The notes under the pieces: model-generated
Seen by the model: the letters and a program-made list of their open reading frames with translations, nothing else
Database searches by the model: none
Told to the model about the DNA's origin: nothing
Shown here: positions 41,997 through 50,706 of the stretch, piece after piece
Layout: each line of letters opens with the position of its first letter
Position numbering within the stretch: position 1 is the first letter of the stretch
Assembly: GCF_900461555.1 (NCBI RefSeq)
Contig: NZ_UGOX01000001.1
Coordinates: 3,299,501 to 3,363,500 of the forward strand
Direction of reading: 5' to 3'
From: Legionella quinlivanii
GTDB lineage: Bacteria > Pseudomonadota > Gammaproteobacteria > Legionellales > Legionellaceae
DNA: 64,000 bases
Program-made: the position numbers and the translations under genes

Positions 41997-42980
41997 CTAA
42001 TACCAGGACTCGCTATTAAAATCAGAAATACCTACTTTAGCCGGACATCCTTCATAACGCTTGGCGTCAGGGGCTTGTTCAACCAGTTCTGCCAAAGAGT
42101 CCTGTTCGGGAATTAAAGCGGGTAATTGTACAAAAATATCAACTAGCATCCCATTTTTACAGCCCAGATATACCTTTCTGGTGCTGGCGTTTCCAAAAGA
42201 CTGTCGTACCAGCTCCTGCAATTGCAGGCGATCCACCGTTTCGCCGACATGCTCGTGTAAAAATTTCCCTAAAGCTGTTTCTTCCATGTCTTCAGTCAAA
42301 CGGATCGCCAAAGCGAAATAGTCGTCAGCGGATAGCAATTGACAGCTTCCATGCTTATTCCATTCGTGGCGCTCCAGACAGCTGCCATGAGAGTAACTGG
42401 GCATAAAATATTTAAGCGAAGCAGATACTGGTTCTTTCAAGCTCAGGGGCGGGTAATCGCAATGATTAGTGCGAGGACTTGTGCCGCAGAAACCATAATG
42501 CTCCCCGCATTGTTCCTGATTTGGCCATAAGCCATGTAAAACCAGATGACTGGCCTGGTAGGAGCGAGACGGCAAATGAAGGCATTCAGGTTTTCCAGCT
42601 TCATACCCATAGGTCTGACAGAATGCAGGCTGCCAGCTAAAGGCAAGCACATAGGAATCCGCAAGTCCGGGGCTTTGCTGACAACGCGGAGCAGGACTGG
42701 GATGATAGGATGCATCGCCACATTCACTACTTACCCAGCGAAGCGACGTTGAGCTATCAGGCAGATACACGCGAAACCAGTCCGGATTATGTTCGCGGTT
42801 AATTTCCCGAATTTCATAAACCTGTCCAGGCTGTACATACACGTTGTCAGGATTGGTTTTTTTGTTTTTTGAAATATAGGCGGGGCAGGATTTCTCTATG
42901 CTAAAACTGCCGGATGCCGGCGCAGCCAGAGCAATTGAAGGGAAAAGACCAAAAAAAACTACAAAAATCCATGTACGCAT
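41997..42980 (-). CDS. srnA: Secreted T2-family ribonuclease (SrnA-like) with N-terminal SH3-like domain
   Basis: About 327 residues from ATG 42980; four more codons are possible upstream. A signal peptide (WIFVVFFGLFPSIALA) is cleaved before APASG. Residues 25-95 look like a small SH3-type domain (VYVQPGQVYEIREI, WFRVYL, WVSSECG). The T2 nuclease follows, with CAS I LVLHGLWPN near 147 and CAS II ERHEWNKHGSC near 205 supplying the two His and the Glu, plus several disulfide Cys. It cleaves single-stranded RNA. SrnA of L. pneumophila is exported by type II secretion and helps growth in amoebae; this is the likely counterpart. Confidence 0.87.
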   Translation of the reverse strand: MRTWIFVVFFGLFPSIALAAPASGSFSIEKSCPAYISKNKKTNPDNVYVQPGQVYEIREINREHNPDWFRVYLPDSSTSLRWVSSECGDASYHPSPAPRCQQSPGLADSYVLAFSWQPAFCQTYGYEAGKPECLHLPSRSYQASHLVLHGLWPNQEQCGEHYGFCGTSPRTNHCDYPPLSLKEPVSASLKYFMPSYSHGSCLERHEWNKHGSCQLLSADDYFALAIRLTEDMEETALGKFLHEHVGETVDRLQLQELVRQSFGNASTRKVYLGCKNGMLVDIFVQLPALIPEQDSLAELVEQAPDAKRYEGCPAKVGISDFNSESWY

Positions 42981-43042
42981 AAATCCATCCATTTTCTATT
43001 GGTGTTTGAGTATAAACTGATTTGCCGATTTGGCAAAAACTC

Positions 43043-44074
43043 TTATTTATCAATATAAAAAGGGAGGCCTTCACGAATGACAAAAAACTGTTTCTCTGCC
43101 AACCCGTATTTTTTGCGGGCTAGAGCCAAATCATTTACGGGCTGATTAAAATCTTCTGCACCCAATTGAAAGGTTCCCCAATGAATGCCAATTGATCTAT
43201 TACTGCCCAAGTCCAGATGCGCTCGAACAGCATCAGCAGGATTCAAATGATAGGGTTTGGCTAGTGAGCGTGGCTCATAGGCTCCAATAGGTAAAAATGC
43301 GAGCCGGGGTGTTCCCCATCGCTTTCTGATTTCTCTGAAATGTCCGGAATAGCCTGTATCTCCGGCAAAATATATTTTTCTACCGCTAATCTCTACACCA
43401 AAAGATCCCCAAAGTGTTTTATTAAGATCATAAAGCCAACGCTGCGAATCATGATGAGCAGGTAACAGGCTGATTTTCGTCTCTTTTACATTCATAGATT
43501 GCCACCAATCCAATTCAGTGACCTGTTTAACTCCACTTCGCTCCAAGAATACCTTATTACCCAAAGGTACAATAAATTGAGGATGGTATTTTTGTTGCAA
43601 TTTCTTAATAGTTTCCAAATCCATATGATCGTAGTGATTGTGGCTTATGAGCACCAGATCAATGGTTGGCAGCGCATCAAACAAAAGGCCTGGCTCGCGA
43701 TGCCGTGCCGGCCCAATCCATTGAAACGGGCTCGCACGATAAGAATAAATCGGATCAATGAGTATATTAATTTTTTTGCTTTGAATAAGCACTGTAGAAT
43801 GATTAATGAAAGTAACCATTGCGCCATCAGGATAATTAGCCGGTAATAGCGGATAAGAAATTTCGGGTAAACTTGCTGGCCATTGATTTTGCAGCACGGA
43901 AATCCATAGATTGACCAGATCATAATTGCCGTCCCGTTTTTTACCTGCCTCGTCCGGATTATAGAATGTTTTACCATCAAAATGGTCAGAGGGAGGCCCT
44001 TTGTAAAACCCGCTCTGGCAACCAGATAGAAGACAAATAATTACAAGCCATAGAATTTTAAGAATGACTTCCAT
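43043..44074 (-). CDS. Metallo-beta-lactamase-fold lipoprotein (NAPE-PLD/UlaG-like)
   Basis: 343 residues. The lipobox LLSGC near residue 19 predicts an outer-membrane or periplasmic lipoprotein. The MBL fold starts TFINHSTVLIQ, with metal motif SHNHYDHMD (about 140-148), LPAHHDSQRW, AGDTGYSGHF and IHWGTF, matching NAPE-PLD-type phosphodiesterases. The substrate could be a lipid or a sugar-phosphate derivative. It is 52 bp from the RNase gene on the same strand, which may link them in transcription. Confidence 0.83.
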   Translation of the reverse strand: MEVILKILWLVIICLLSGCQSGFYKGPPSDHFDGKTFYNPDEAGKKRDGNYDLVNLWISVLQNQWPASLPEISYPLLPANYPDGAMVTFINHSTVLIQSKKINILIDPIYSYRASPFQWIGPARHREPGLLFDALPTIDLVLISHNHYDHMDLETIKKLQQKYHPQFIVPLGNKVFLERSGVKQVTELDWWQSMNVKETKISLLPAHHDSQRWLYDLNKTLWGSFGVEISGRKIYFAGDTGYSGHFREIRKRWGTPRLAFLPIGAYEPRSLAKPYHLNPADAVRAHLDLGSNRSIGIHWGTFQLGAEDFNQPVNDLALARKKYGLAEKQFFVIREGLPFYIDK

Positions 44075-44213
44075 TTCAATAGAATTCCAGATGGGATTAG
44101 ATTTTGACTACAGCCCGGAGCTTAAGAGCGATAAAAGCACTCTATCATACCTGCTAGCATTCGCAGGCTCAATATGTTGAAGCTTAAAATTAAATAAACA
44201 AGGAACTATCATT

Positions 44214-44246
44214 CCCCTCTTATTTTTGAGTAAAGAATAAGAGGGG
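44214..44246 (-). terminator. Stem-loop after the cold-shock gene
   Basis: CCCCTCTTATT and AATAAGAGGGG make an 11-bp stem over an 11-nt loop, 40 bases beyond the csp stop on the minus strand. There is no strong T-run. Confidence 0.45.
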
Positions 44247-44286
44247 ACGATTTCAGAAAAAACTCAGAATACTTAAGGCCTAAATA

Positions 44287-44505
44287 TTAGACCGCAGTAA
44301 CTTCCTCAGCTTGCAAGCCTTTCGGACCTTTAGTTACCAGGAATTTTACACGTTGGCCTTCATGCAGTGTTTTACGACCAGATGTTCCTACGATTGAACG
44401 AAAATGTACGAACACATCATCTTGGCCATTGTCACGGCTGATAAAACCATAACCCTTGTCATCGTTAAACCATTTAACGGAACCAGTTTCTACTATAGCA
44501 GACAT
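44287..44505 (-). CDS. Cold-shock domain protein (CspA family)
   Basis: 72 residues from ATG 44505 with GGAAAG four bases upstream; the extra four codons of the longer frame start at [18 protein letters not shown] holds RNP1 (KGYGFI), and DVFVHF is RNP2, the aromatic RNA-binding face. It binds single-stranded RNA/DNA and melts secondary structure. A TATAAT on the minus strand near 44665-44670 would give a leader of about 150 nt, as usual for regulated cold-shock mRNAs. Confidence 0.95.
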   Translation of the reverse strand: MSAIVETGSVKWFNDDKGYGFISRDNGQDDVFVHFRSIVGTSGRKTLHEGQRVKFLVTKGPKGLQAEEVTAV

Positions 44506-44752
44506 TATACTTTCCAAAAAAAATTAAACATAAACCTGTACAAGCAAACGAGCCTGAATTGCCGTTGACAGAACGCGATATTTTCACTACTTTGGAAACA
44601 CAAAAGGAGGGATTTTTCACGAATAACGCTCATTCAATCTTGAACACTTGATACAAGTGATTACATTATAACTTACTGAAGTTTAAATAGCGAGAATTGC
44701 AGCTAAATTATTTATAACTTTACAATTCATTCAACGTAGGCCGTTATTTGAG

Positions 44753-46390
44753 CTATTGCGGGTGAATAGGCGGCAATTCAGAGACAGGCTTTCGCTTACT
44801 TGTTGTTTGCGACAAATGGGGCTGTAAAGCCTGCCACAATCCGCTTCCCTGCCATGATTTCTTTTGCTGATGATAAAGCGCTTCCGACAAAGCATTAATC
44901 TGTTTTTTGAGATTCATATCATAGATTTGCTCACAGATATCAGCCAAGCTTAAAATTCGCTTTTCTGGCCAATGAAGTGAAGCCCATTCAATTAATGCCT
45001 GTTGCGCTTCGACCGGCTGATTATTCAGGCAGGCGCTCTGCAGGCGCTTTAATACTGCCTTGTTACCTGCTCCTTTGTGCAGCTTAAAATAAGGAAGATT
45101 AAATCGGCCCAATTTAAGAGTTAACAGCCAGGCCAGTGCGAACAATGCGGCAACTCCCCAGGCTAACCAGGTACTGGCCGGCGCTTCCTTGTCAGTTGAG
45201 GGTGTTTCTGCAGGAACTTCTGCCGCCACGTCCTGCGGTTCAGACTGCGCTTTCACTGAACTATCGGCGCTATTCGCTGTAGCCTGAACCTGAATAACCC
45301 GGGGAGCTAAAACGGCTACTTCATTCTTTTGAGTCACCGTATTAAACCAGGGTAAACGCAATTCGGGGATGGTAATTTTTCCGGCTTTATTAAACAGATA
45401 AGTCACTTTCAGCGTTTTCGTGCCTACCAAATAAGGTTGACGATAACTGTTTTTCTCCGCTGCTTTTTCTGGATAAACTGAAAAGCTGTCCTTGCTGCTA
45501 AAATCCAGCGAGGGCAATAATTGAGCAGGCATGCCGACCACTTCCAGGTTAACTGTTCGGGTTAATGTATCTCCCTGCTTGATATTAACGGGCTCTCGAT
45601 CATACTGGTCACTCAGTATGACTTCATTGGCGGGCAGCCACTCTTTGCCAGTGAAACTGGCGGGCACCGATTTTACCTTGAGAGTGAGCGGATCTGCACT
45701 GATTTTGGTTTTATGGGGCATTTGATCATAAACCAGGGCGCTGAATACCGGAGGAGTCACAGTTAGTTCACCGCTTTTCTGTGGAAAAATAGCATATTGC
45801 TGTTCCACGACTGAAAAAAGTCGGCCATTTTCCGTGGCTTGATATTGTTTACCATCGCCCAGAGGCACCAAAAGCGCATTATCAACCTGAGGCGCCTGAA
45901 AATCAGTGTCTAATAACTGTAAACTGTTATACAGTTTGACCGTGTAAATCACTTGCTGATTAACATAGGGCGTCTTGTTATCCACCTCAACCAGCAGCTG
46001 CAGATCGTCCTGTTTCGTCAGAGGTTTGCCGCTTTGTACTGCAGAAGCAGTGACCTCTATTGTGGAAGGCGTCGTACTTTCCTGCCCGACCTGAAGAGAG
46101 GGTATGGAAATAGTGCCCATTTTGAGAGGAACCAGAAAAACCGTCCATTGATTGACGGTGCGAGCCTGCCCATTAATAATGCTGTAATTTGTACTGCGTT
46201 CGGTTCCAACGATCTGAAAATTTTCCTGCAAAGGAGTTAAATCCGGTACTGCATTCGTCTGGCCATCCATAGTCAATACCAGGCGGAACGATTGACCTAT
46301 CTGTACTTTACTGCTCTCTATTTGCATGCTGAGCCCTGCAAACAGCATTCCGGAATAAAAGAGAATGAAAATGCGGATTATTTTTTTCAT
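44753..46390 (-). CDS. batD: BatD oxygen-tolerance protein
   Basis: 545 residues from ATG 46390. A signal peptide (IRIFILFYSGMLFAG), then beta-sandwich repeats with LSMQIESSKVQIGQSFRLVL and TVNQWTVFLVPLKMGTISIP, typical of BatD. One helix near residue 400 (TWLAWGVAALFALAWLLTL) anchors it in the inner membrane, with a cytoplasmic tail of about 120 residues. Last gene of the Bat operon, overlapping the TPR gene by 4 bp. Bat proteins act with a MoxR ATPase in envelope stress tolerance; the mechanism is not established. Confidence 0.88.
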   Translation of the reverse strand: MKKIIRIFILFYSGMLFAGLSMQIESSKVQIGQSFRLVLTMDGQTNAVPDLTPLQENFQIVGTERSTNYSIINGQARTVNQWTVFLVPLKMGTISIPSLQVGQESTTPSTIEVTASAVQSGKPLTKQDDLQLLVEVDNKTPYVNQQVIYTVKLYNSLQLLDTDFQAPQVDNALLVPLGDGKQYQATENGRLFSVVEQQYAIFPQKSGELTVTPPVFSALVYDQMPHKTKISADPLTLKVKSVPASFTGKEWLPANEVILSDQYDREPVNIKQGDTLTRTVNLEVVGMPAQLLPSLDFSSKDSFSVYPEKAAEKNSYRQPYLVGTKTLKVTYLFNKAGKITIPELRLPWFNTVTQKNEVAVLAPRVIQVQATANSADSSVKAQSEPQDVAAEVPAETPSTDKEAPASTWLAWGVAALFALAWLLTLKLGRFNLPYFKLHKGAGNKAVLKRLQSACLNNQPVEAQQALIEWASLHWPEKRILSLADICEQIYDMNLKKQINALSEALYHQQKKSWQGSGLWQALQPHLSQTTSKRKPVSELPPIHPQ

Positions 46391-47208
46391 TGGTACCACC
46401 CTCGTTGCCGGCGTATATGATCACGTAGAAACTTTTCACGAAGTAAACCGCCTGGATCGTCAGGAATTAATTTAAGCCATTGTTCTTTGGCCTGTTGTTG
46501 TTCTTTATCTGACAGAGACGATTGTGCTTGTGCTGCAGCTTGTTTTGTTTCATCTTCATTGGTCTTTGACGCATTGTTTTGCTGTTCCTGCTTTTCTTTA
46601 TTTTTCTTCGCAGAAGCCTCTTTTTCAGCCTGCTGCTCCTGCTGGCTTTTCTCTTTATTCATCTGTTGTTCAGCACCAGAATTGTCTGATTGCGGCTGAT
46701 TTTGTTGTTGCTGCTGATCATTTGGTTGATTGGCGCTGGACTTCTGACCCTGCTTCTGCTGATCCTGCTTATTTTTCTGATCCTGAGTTTGTCCGCCATT
46801 CTGCTCTTTATTTTGCTGTTTCTCTTTGTCTTTTTTTAGTAAATCAGCAACGAGCGCTCGGTTAAATCGGGCGTCCTGATTATGAGGGTTTAATTTCAGG
46901 GCCTGATCGTAGGCCTTTAAAGCCTCTTCATATTTACCCTGATGAGCCAATGCATTTCCCGCATTATAAAACCCTGTTTCATTATGGAGTGATTGGTAAG
47001 CCTGAGCGGCCTGCTGATAATTTCCTGCACGATACGAGGCGGCAGCCTGCCAATCCTCCTGCTTAAATAATTCACCCGCTTTATTATATTGCCCCTTTTG
47101 CATCATCTCAGCCGCCTGCTGATCAGGTGTGTACCATAAATCCTTCCAGCTGAAGGACCAGGTCGATGTACTGGCGAAAATCATTATTACTGATAACAAA
47201 ACTCTCAT
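46387..47208 (-). CDS. BatC-like TPR protein with Gln/Asn-rich tail
   Basis: About 273 residues from ATG 47208. A signal-like start (VLLSVIMIFASTSTWSF) precedes TPR units (QYNKAGELFKQEDWQAAASY, KYEEALKAYDQALKLNPHN). The second half (about 140-250) is low complexity, almost all Gln, Asn, Lys, Glu and Ser. It ends with a basic FLRDHIRRQRGWYQ. This tail is common in Bat TPR proteins of Proteobacteria. It lies between batB and batD, overlapping both by about 4 bp. Confidence 0.82.
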   Translation of the reverse strand: MRVLLSVIMIFASTSTWSFSWKDLWYTPDQQAAEMMQKGQYNKAGELFKQEDWQAAASYRAGNYQQAAQAYQSLHNETGFYNAGNALAHQGKYEEALKAYDQALKLNPHNQDARFNRALVADLLKKDKEKQQNKEQNGGQTQDQKNKQDQQKQGQKSSANQPNDQQQQQNQPQSDNSGAEQQMNKEKSQQEQQAEKEASAKKNKEKQEQQNNASKTNEDETKQAAAQAQSSLSDKEQQQAKEQWLKLIPDDPGGLLREKFLRDHIRRQRGWYQ

Positions 47209-48134
47209 AACTGCACCCTCTGCAGCCAACCTCTTCTAAACACTGGCATAAGAAACAGCAATGCGGGAATCAAAAACCAGCGCCCTTCATCCTGCCATAC
47301 TGGAATTTCGTTTTGCTCACTCAAGGTATATTGTTTGCTGGTTATTGCCCGGCTCAACCAGCGGTTTAACGAAGCATTTTCATTATTTAAATCAAGCAAC
47401 ATTCCCTTGCCGGCATTAGCTAAGGGTTTGAAAATAGGATATACAGCGGAATCTGCCAAAACGGGCATAATAGAGGTTTCGATTCCCTGATTGGCCAGCC
47501 TTGACGCTGCTTTCAAAGCCGATGCATCGGGGGGAGTGGCCGTCAGCACCAGGATTTGTCCGCCCGAAAACCCAGCCTGTTCAATCAATTGGGCAGCCTG
47601 CTGCAGCGCAATCGATAAATCCTGGCCATTTACTGGCATAATTTGTGGATTCAAGGAGTCCAGCAAGCTATCAATGGTTTTAGCATCCTCCGTCAATGGC
47701 GACACTACAAAGGATTCACCTGTATAAACTATGAGGCCTGTTTGTCCTGTGTCTTTACGGTTGAATAAATCATGCAAAATGAACCTGGCCCGTAATAAGC
47801 GATTGGGTTTTAAATCCTCCTCAAGCATGGCATCGGATAAATCCAGCACGATGATTCTGGGCTGCAATAATTTAAAGGCCGGCACAGGCAACTTTTTCCA
47901 TACCGGTCCGGCGAGAGCAATAATAATTAACCCAAAACTGGCTACTAACAGCAATAAGGAATGCTGCCTTTTTCCAGAGTGCTGATTTTTGATTAACTGC
48001 GATAATAAATGCGGATCACAGATGGCAGCCCAGGCTTGCAAAGGAGCTTTCTGCTTCCAAAGGCGCCAAAATAACCAGCAAAGCGGTAGAAAAGCCAGTA
48101 GCCATAGTGGACGAAGAAAATGAAAGTCAATCAC
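47205..48134 (-). CDS. batB: BatB-like VWA membrane protein
   Basis: 309 residues. Two N-terminal hydrophobic segments (LRPLWLLAFLPLCWLFW, LLLLVASFGLIIIALAG), a von Willebrand A domain, and a C-terminal helix (FLIPALLFLMPVF). The MIDAS is IIVLDLSDAM, so DxSxS is DLSDA with the last Ser lost, whereas BatA next door has DLSGS. The metal site may therefore be weak. It overlaps batA by 4 bp. Confidence 0.85.
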   Translation of the reverse strand: MIDFHFLRPLWLLAFLPLCWLFWRLWKQKAPLQAWAAICDPHLLSQLIKNQHSGKRQHSLLLLVASFGLIIIALAGPVWKKLPVPAFKLLQPRIIVLDLSDAMLEEDLKPNRLLRARFILHDLFNRKDTGQTGLIVYTGESFVVSPLTEDAKTIDSLLDSLNPQIMPVNGQDLSIALQQAAQLIEQAGFSGGQILVLTATPPDASALKAASRLANQGIETSIMPVLADSAVYPIFKPLANAGKGMLLDLNNENASLNRWLSRAITSKQYTLSEQNEIPVWQDEGRWFLIPALLFLMPVFRRGWLQRVQL

Positions 48135-49159
48135 AATCCTTTCTCCCGGTACTCAGTGTTTCGCTGCAATACATAATTAAACAGGCCCAGGCTGTTTAAA
48201 AGCCACATCATGATCAGAGCCAGGGCAAAAGCCAATGGCCAGGGATAATATTCGTGCTGCGGTCTGAGTGTTGTGTGTTCCTGCTGCACAGTTTCAAGCT
48301 GATTAATTTTTTGATAAATCGACTCCAGTGAACTTGAATCGGTTGCCCGGAAATATTGGCCGCCTGTGATTGAGGCAATCTCTTTTAGTGTATCTTCATC
48401 CAAATCAGCCCCGGCGCCCATGTTAATAAATGGGCCCGACATCATTTGAGGATCCGCTTCAGAGCCTAAGCCAATCGTATATACCTTGATTTGTTCGGAT
48501 TTTGCCAATTCCGCCGCTTTTAGGGGTAGCAAGACACCCGAATTATTGGCTCCATCGGTTAATAAAATTACCACGCGGCTACTTTTGGGAACATCTTGCA
48601 GACGCTTGACCGCAAGACCCAGCGCATCCCCAATTGAGGTAGTTTTCCCGGCCAGGCCCACAGTGGCATCTTCAATACGCAATAACACACTGTGGCGATC
48701 ATAGGTTAGGGGCGTTTGCAGATAGGCCTGACTGCCAAACAAAATAAGGCCAATTCGATCACCAGCCCTCTCTTTGACAAATTGCTCAGCAGCATGTTTA
48801 ACAACAGCGAGGCGTGACACCGGTCTGCCATTCATTAACATATCATTTAATTCCATACTGCCTGATAAATCGAGAACCATCATAATATTGCGGCCCTCTC
48901 TTTCCAAAGGTAAAGGCTCTCCCACCCAGCGCGGGCCAGCAGCAGCCAGAACCAGTAACGCCCACACCAGAAACCAAAAACCAAGACCGGATTTTTTACT
49001 CAGAACAGGTTGGTCCTGTTCAGCGATGGCGCGCATGGATTGATAAAACGGAACCTGTAATGCCGCAGGCAGGCTTGAACTGGCTCGCGGTATTAAAAAC
49101 CAGAGGATTAGCGGTAGACCGAGTAAAAGAAAAACCCAAGGGGAAGCTATTTCAAACAT
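48131..49159 (-). CDS. batA: BatA-like VWA membrane protein
   Basis: 342 residues. N-terminal helices (WVFLLLGLPLILWFLI and FWFLVWALLVLAAAG), a VWA domain with intact MIDAS VLDLSGSM and LLTDGANNSG, and a C-terminal helix (PLAFALALIMMWLL). VWA domains bind partners through the metal. It overlaps the DUF4381 gene by 13 bp. Confidence 0.9.
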   Translation of the reverse strand: MFEIASPWVFLLLGLPLILWFLIPRASSSLPAALQVPFYQSMRAIAEQDQPVLSKKSGLGFWFLVWALLVLAAAGPRWVGEPLPLEREGRNIMMVLDLSGSMELNDMLMNGRPVSRLAVVKHAAEQFVKERAGDRIGLILFGSQAYLQTPLTYDRHSVLLRIEDATVGLAGKTTSIGDALGLAVKRLQDVPKSSRVVILLTDGANNSGVLLPLKAAELAKSEQIKVYTIGLGSEADPQMMSGPFINMGAGADLDEDTLKEIASITGGQYFRATDSSSLESIYQKINQLETVQQEHTTLRPQHEYYPWPLAFALALIMMWLLNSLGLFNYVLQRNTEYREKGL

Positions 49160-49635
49160 CGTTTACCCCGTTGTTTTATCCAGGTTTTTGCTCGCGCAAA
49201 TAAAGGCGCCAGGCTAACCTGGCTGTTTGAAGGTTGATAGGGGAGCTCTAGCAGCAATTGACGCACCGCATTAAAATTTAGTTTGCTTCCCGTTCGGTTC
49301 AGGAAATTAATCCATTCCTCTCCCTGCAAACTGGCCACTGTTTCACGTGAAAAATACACCAGCGCAACCCGTTTTAACAATTCAGAAACCCGGGAACAAG
49401 CCAACTGACTGTTTCCGTTGCGCTGATACTCTTCCTGATATTGAGCAAGTAATTTAAGTGCATGCCGTTTGGGCTTGCCGTTCTTTTGATACTCAATGAA
49501 ATAGTACAGTCCCCCGGCAAAGAACAAGAGAACAAGGATTAGCAAAATATACCAGCCTGGCGCCAAAGGCCACCAGCCAATAGCCTCCGGCAGGTGAATA
49601 TCACGCAGATTATCCAGAGCATTCGTCTTAGTCAC
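49147..49635 (-). CDS. DUF4381 membrane protein of Bat operon
   Basis: 162 residues with one helix near 27-48 (GWYILLILVLLFFAGGLYYF) followed by a basic cytoplasmic part with LLKRVALVYFSRETVASLQGEEWINFL. Standard third gene of MoxR-type Bat loci. It overlaps the DUF58 gene by 8 bp. Confidence 0.82.
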   Translation of the reverse strand: MTKTNALDNLRDIHLPEAIGWWPLAPGWYILLILVLLFFAGGLYYFIEYQKNGKPKRHALKLLAQYQEEYQRNGNSQLACSRVSELLKRVALVYFSRETVASLQGEEWINFLNRTGSKLNFNAVRQLLLELPYQPSNSQVSLAPLFARAKTWIKQRGKRCLK

Positions 49636-50542
49636 GTTTCCTCCGGGGAAATGTCTGGTAAATCACCTGAGGGATATCGTTTTCACCATTAACCTGCACA
49701 TATTGAATACGCAGCCTTTTAAATAAGTGCTGTAGACTCTGCTGACGCTGATCGCACCATTGCTGATAATCTGCTTTAACCTTCGGATTAGCTGTATCAA
49801 GCAGTAACTCCTGATGGCCATCGGTGATGGCATAAAGTGCGGGTAATGGCGAGTTTAACTCTAAAGGATCAATAATCTGATAGGCCAGAATGTCATTATG
49901 TTCATGTAAGCGGCTTAAATGTTTTTCAGCTTCACCATTCATATGATAGAAATCACTGAGCACAACAATGATACTGCCTGGTTTTACCACCCTTCTTAAT
50001 CTGCTCAATGCTTCGCCCAGAGGTTTTGGAGGGCGCTCTGTCATCATGCCGCTTGCTTGATTAGTGTATTCCATCAGCCCTGCCAGGATAGGCAGGACAC
50101 CTCCCTCACGCGACCTAGGAATATATTCATTATGCCGTTCAGAGGAGTAAAGCAGGGCACCAATTTTGTCACCCTGCTTGACCGTAGTCCAGGCAATCAT
50201 CGCCGCCAATCTGGCAGCGATCACCGATTTAAATGCCTTGCGGGTACCGAAATACATGGAGGGATTAAAATCAACGACAATAACCACTGGCCGTTCGCGC
50301 TCTTCCTGGTAAAGCTTGATGTGAGGCCGCCCCGTGCGTGCGGTGACACGCCATTCCATATGGCGGATTTCATCGCCGGCCTGGTAATTTCTGACCTCCG
50401 AAAAATCCATTCCCCGGCCACGAAATTTTGATAAATGATTGCCGCTGCCAGGAACTCCCTTCTCTGGTTTGTATGCCATTTTGCGAGCGAAACGTTTAAA
50501 TGCAATCAGTTCCGCGAGATCAATTGACACGCCGTTTACCAT
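49628..50542 (-). CDS. DUF58 (VWA-like) protein of Bat operon
   Basis: 304 residues, no membrane segment. Begins SIDLAELIAFKRFAR, then GRGMDFSEVRNYQAGDEIRHMEW, the conserved DUF58 signature, and a VWA-like domain with VVDFNPSMYFGT. It acts with the MoxR ATPase. It is separated from moxR by 164 bp containing repeat A5, so expression of moxR and the rest may be uncoupled. Confidence 0.88.
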   Translation of the reverse strand: MVNGVSIDLAELIAFKRFARKMAYKPEKGVPGSGNHLSKFRGRGMDFSEVRNYQAGDEIRHMEWRVTARTGRPHIKLYQEERERPVVIVVDFNPSMYFGTRKAFKSVIAARLAAMIAWTTVKQGDKIGALLYSSERHNEYIPRSREGGVLPILAGLMEYTNQASGMMTERPPKPLGEALSRLRRVVKPGSIIVVLSDFYHMNGEAEKHLSRLHEHNDILAYQIIDPLELNSPLPALYAITDGHQELLLDTANPKVKADYQQWCDQRQQSLQHLFKRLRIQYVQVNGENDIPQVIYQTFPRRKRD

Positions 50543-50592
50543 ATTTCTTTTTCCAATTCACCGCTCATTTATAGAACCAATCAACTAACCTC

Positions 50593-50675
50593 GTCTTTGC
50601 GAACGAAGTGAAGCAATCCAGATCGAAACCTGCACAAGCGAGGATCTGGATTGCTTCGCTAATGCTCGCAAAGAC
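50593..50675. repeat. Family A palindromic repeat, copy A5, inside the Bat operon
   Basis: Ends GTCTTTGCGAACGAAGTG and GCTCGCAAAGAC with GATCTGGATTGC. It lies between moxR and the DUF58 gene. In RNA it would form a long hairpin in the operon mRNA. Confidence 0.75.
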
Positions 50676-50706
50676 GGTTTTTGTTCATCTATTTTTATCC
50701 CGAGTC

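Noticed and set aside
44505-44752. Riboswitch or ribozyme upstream of the cold-shock gene or glmS
   Set aside because: No conserved riboswitch fold was visible in either leader. A cold-shock leader is likely but cannot be marked by eye beyond a possible -10.
46487-46865. Cys/Ser-rich frames on the + strand opposite the Bat TPR gene
   Set aside because: They are shadows of the Gln/Asn-rich low-complexity tail on the minus strand and have no SD.
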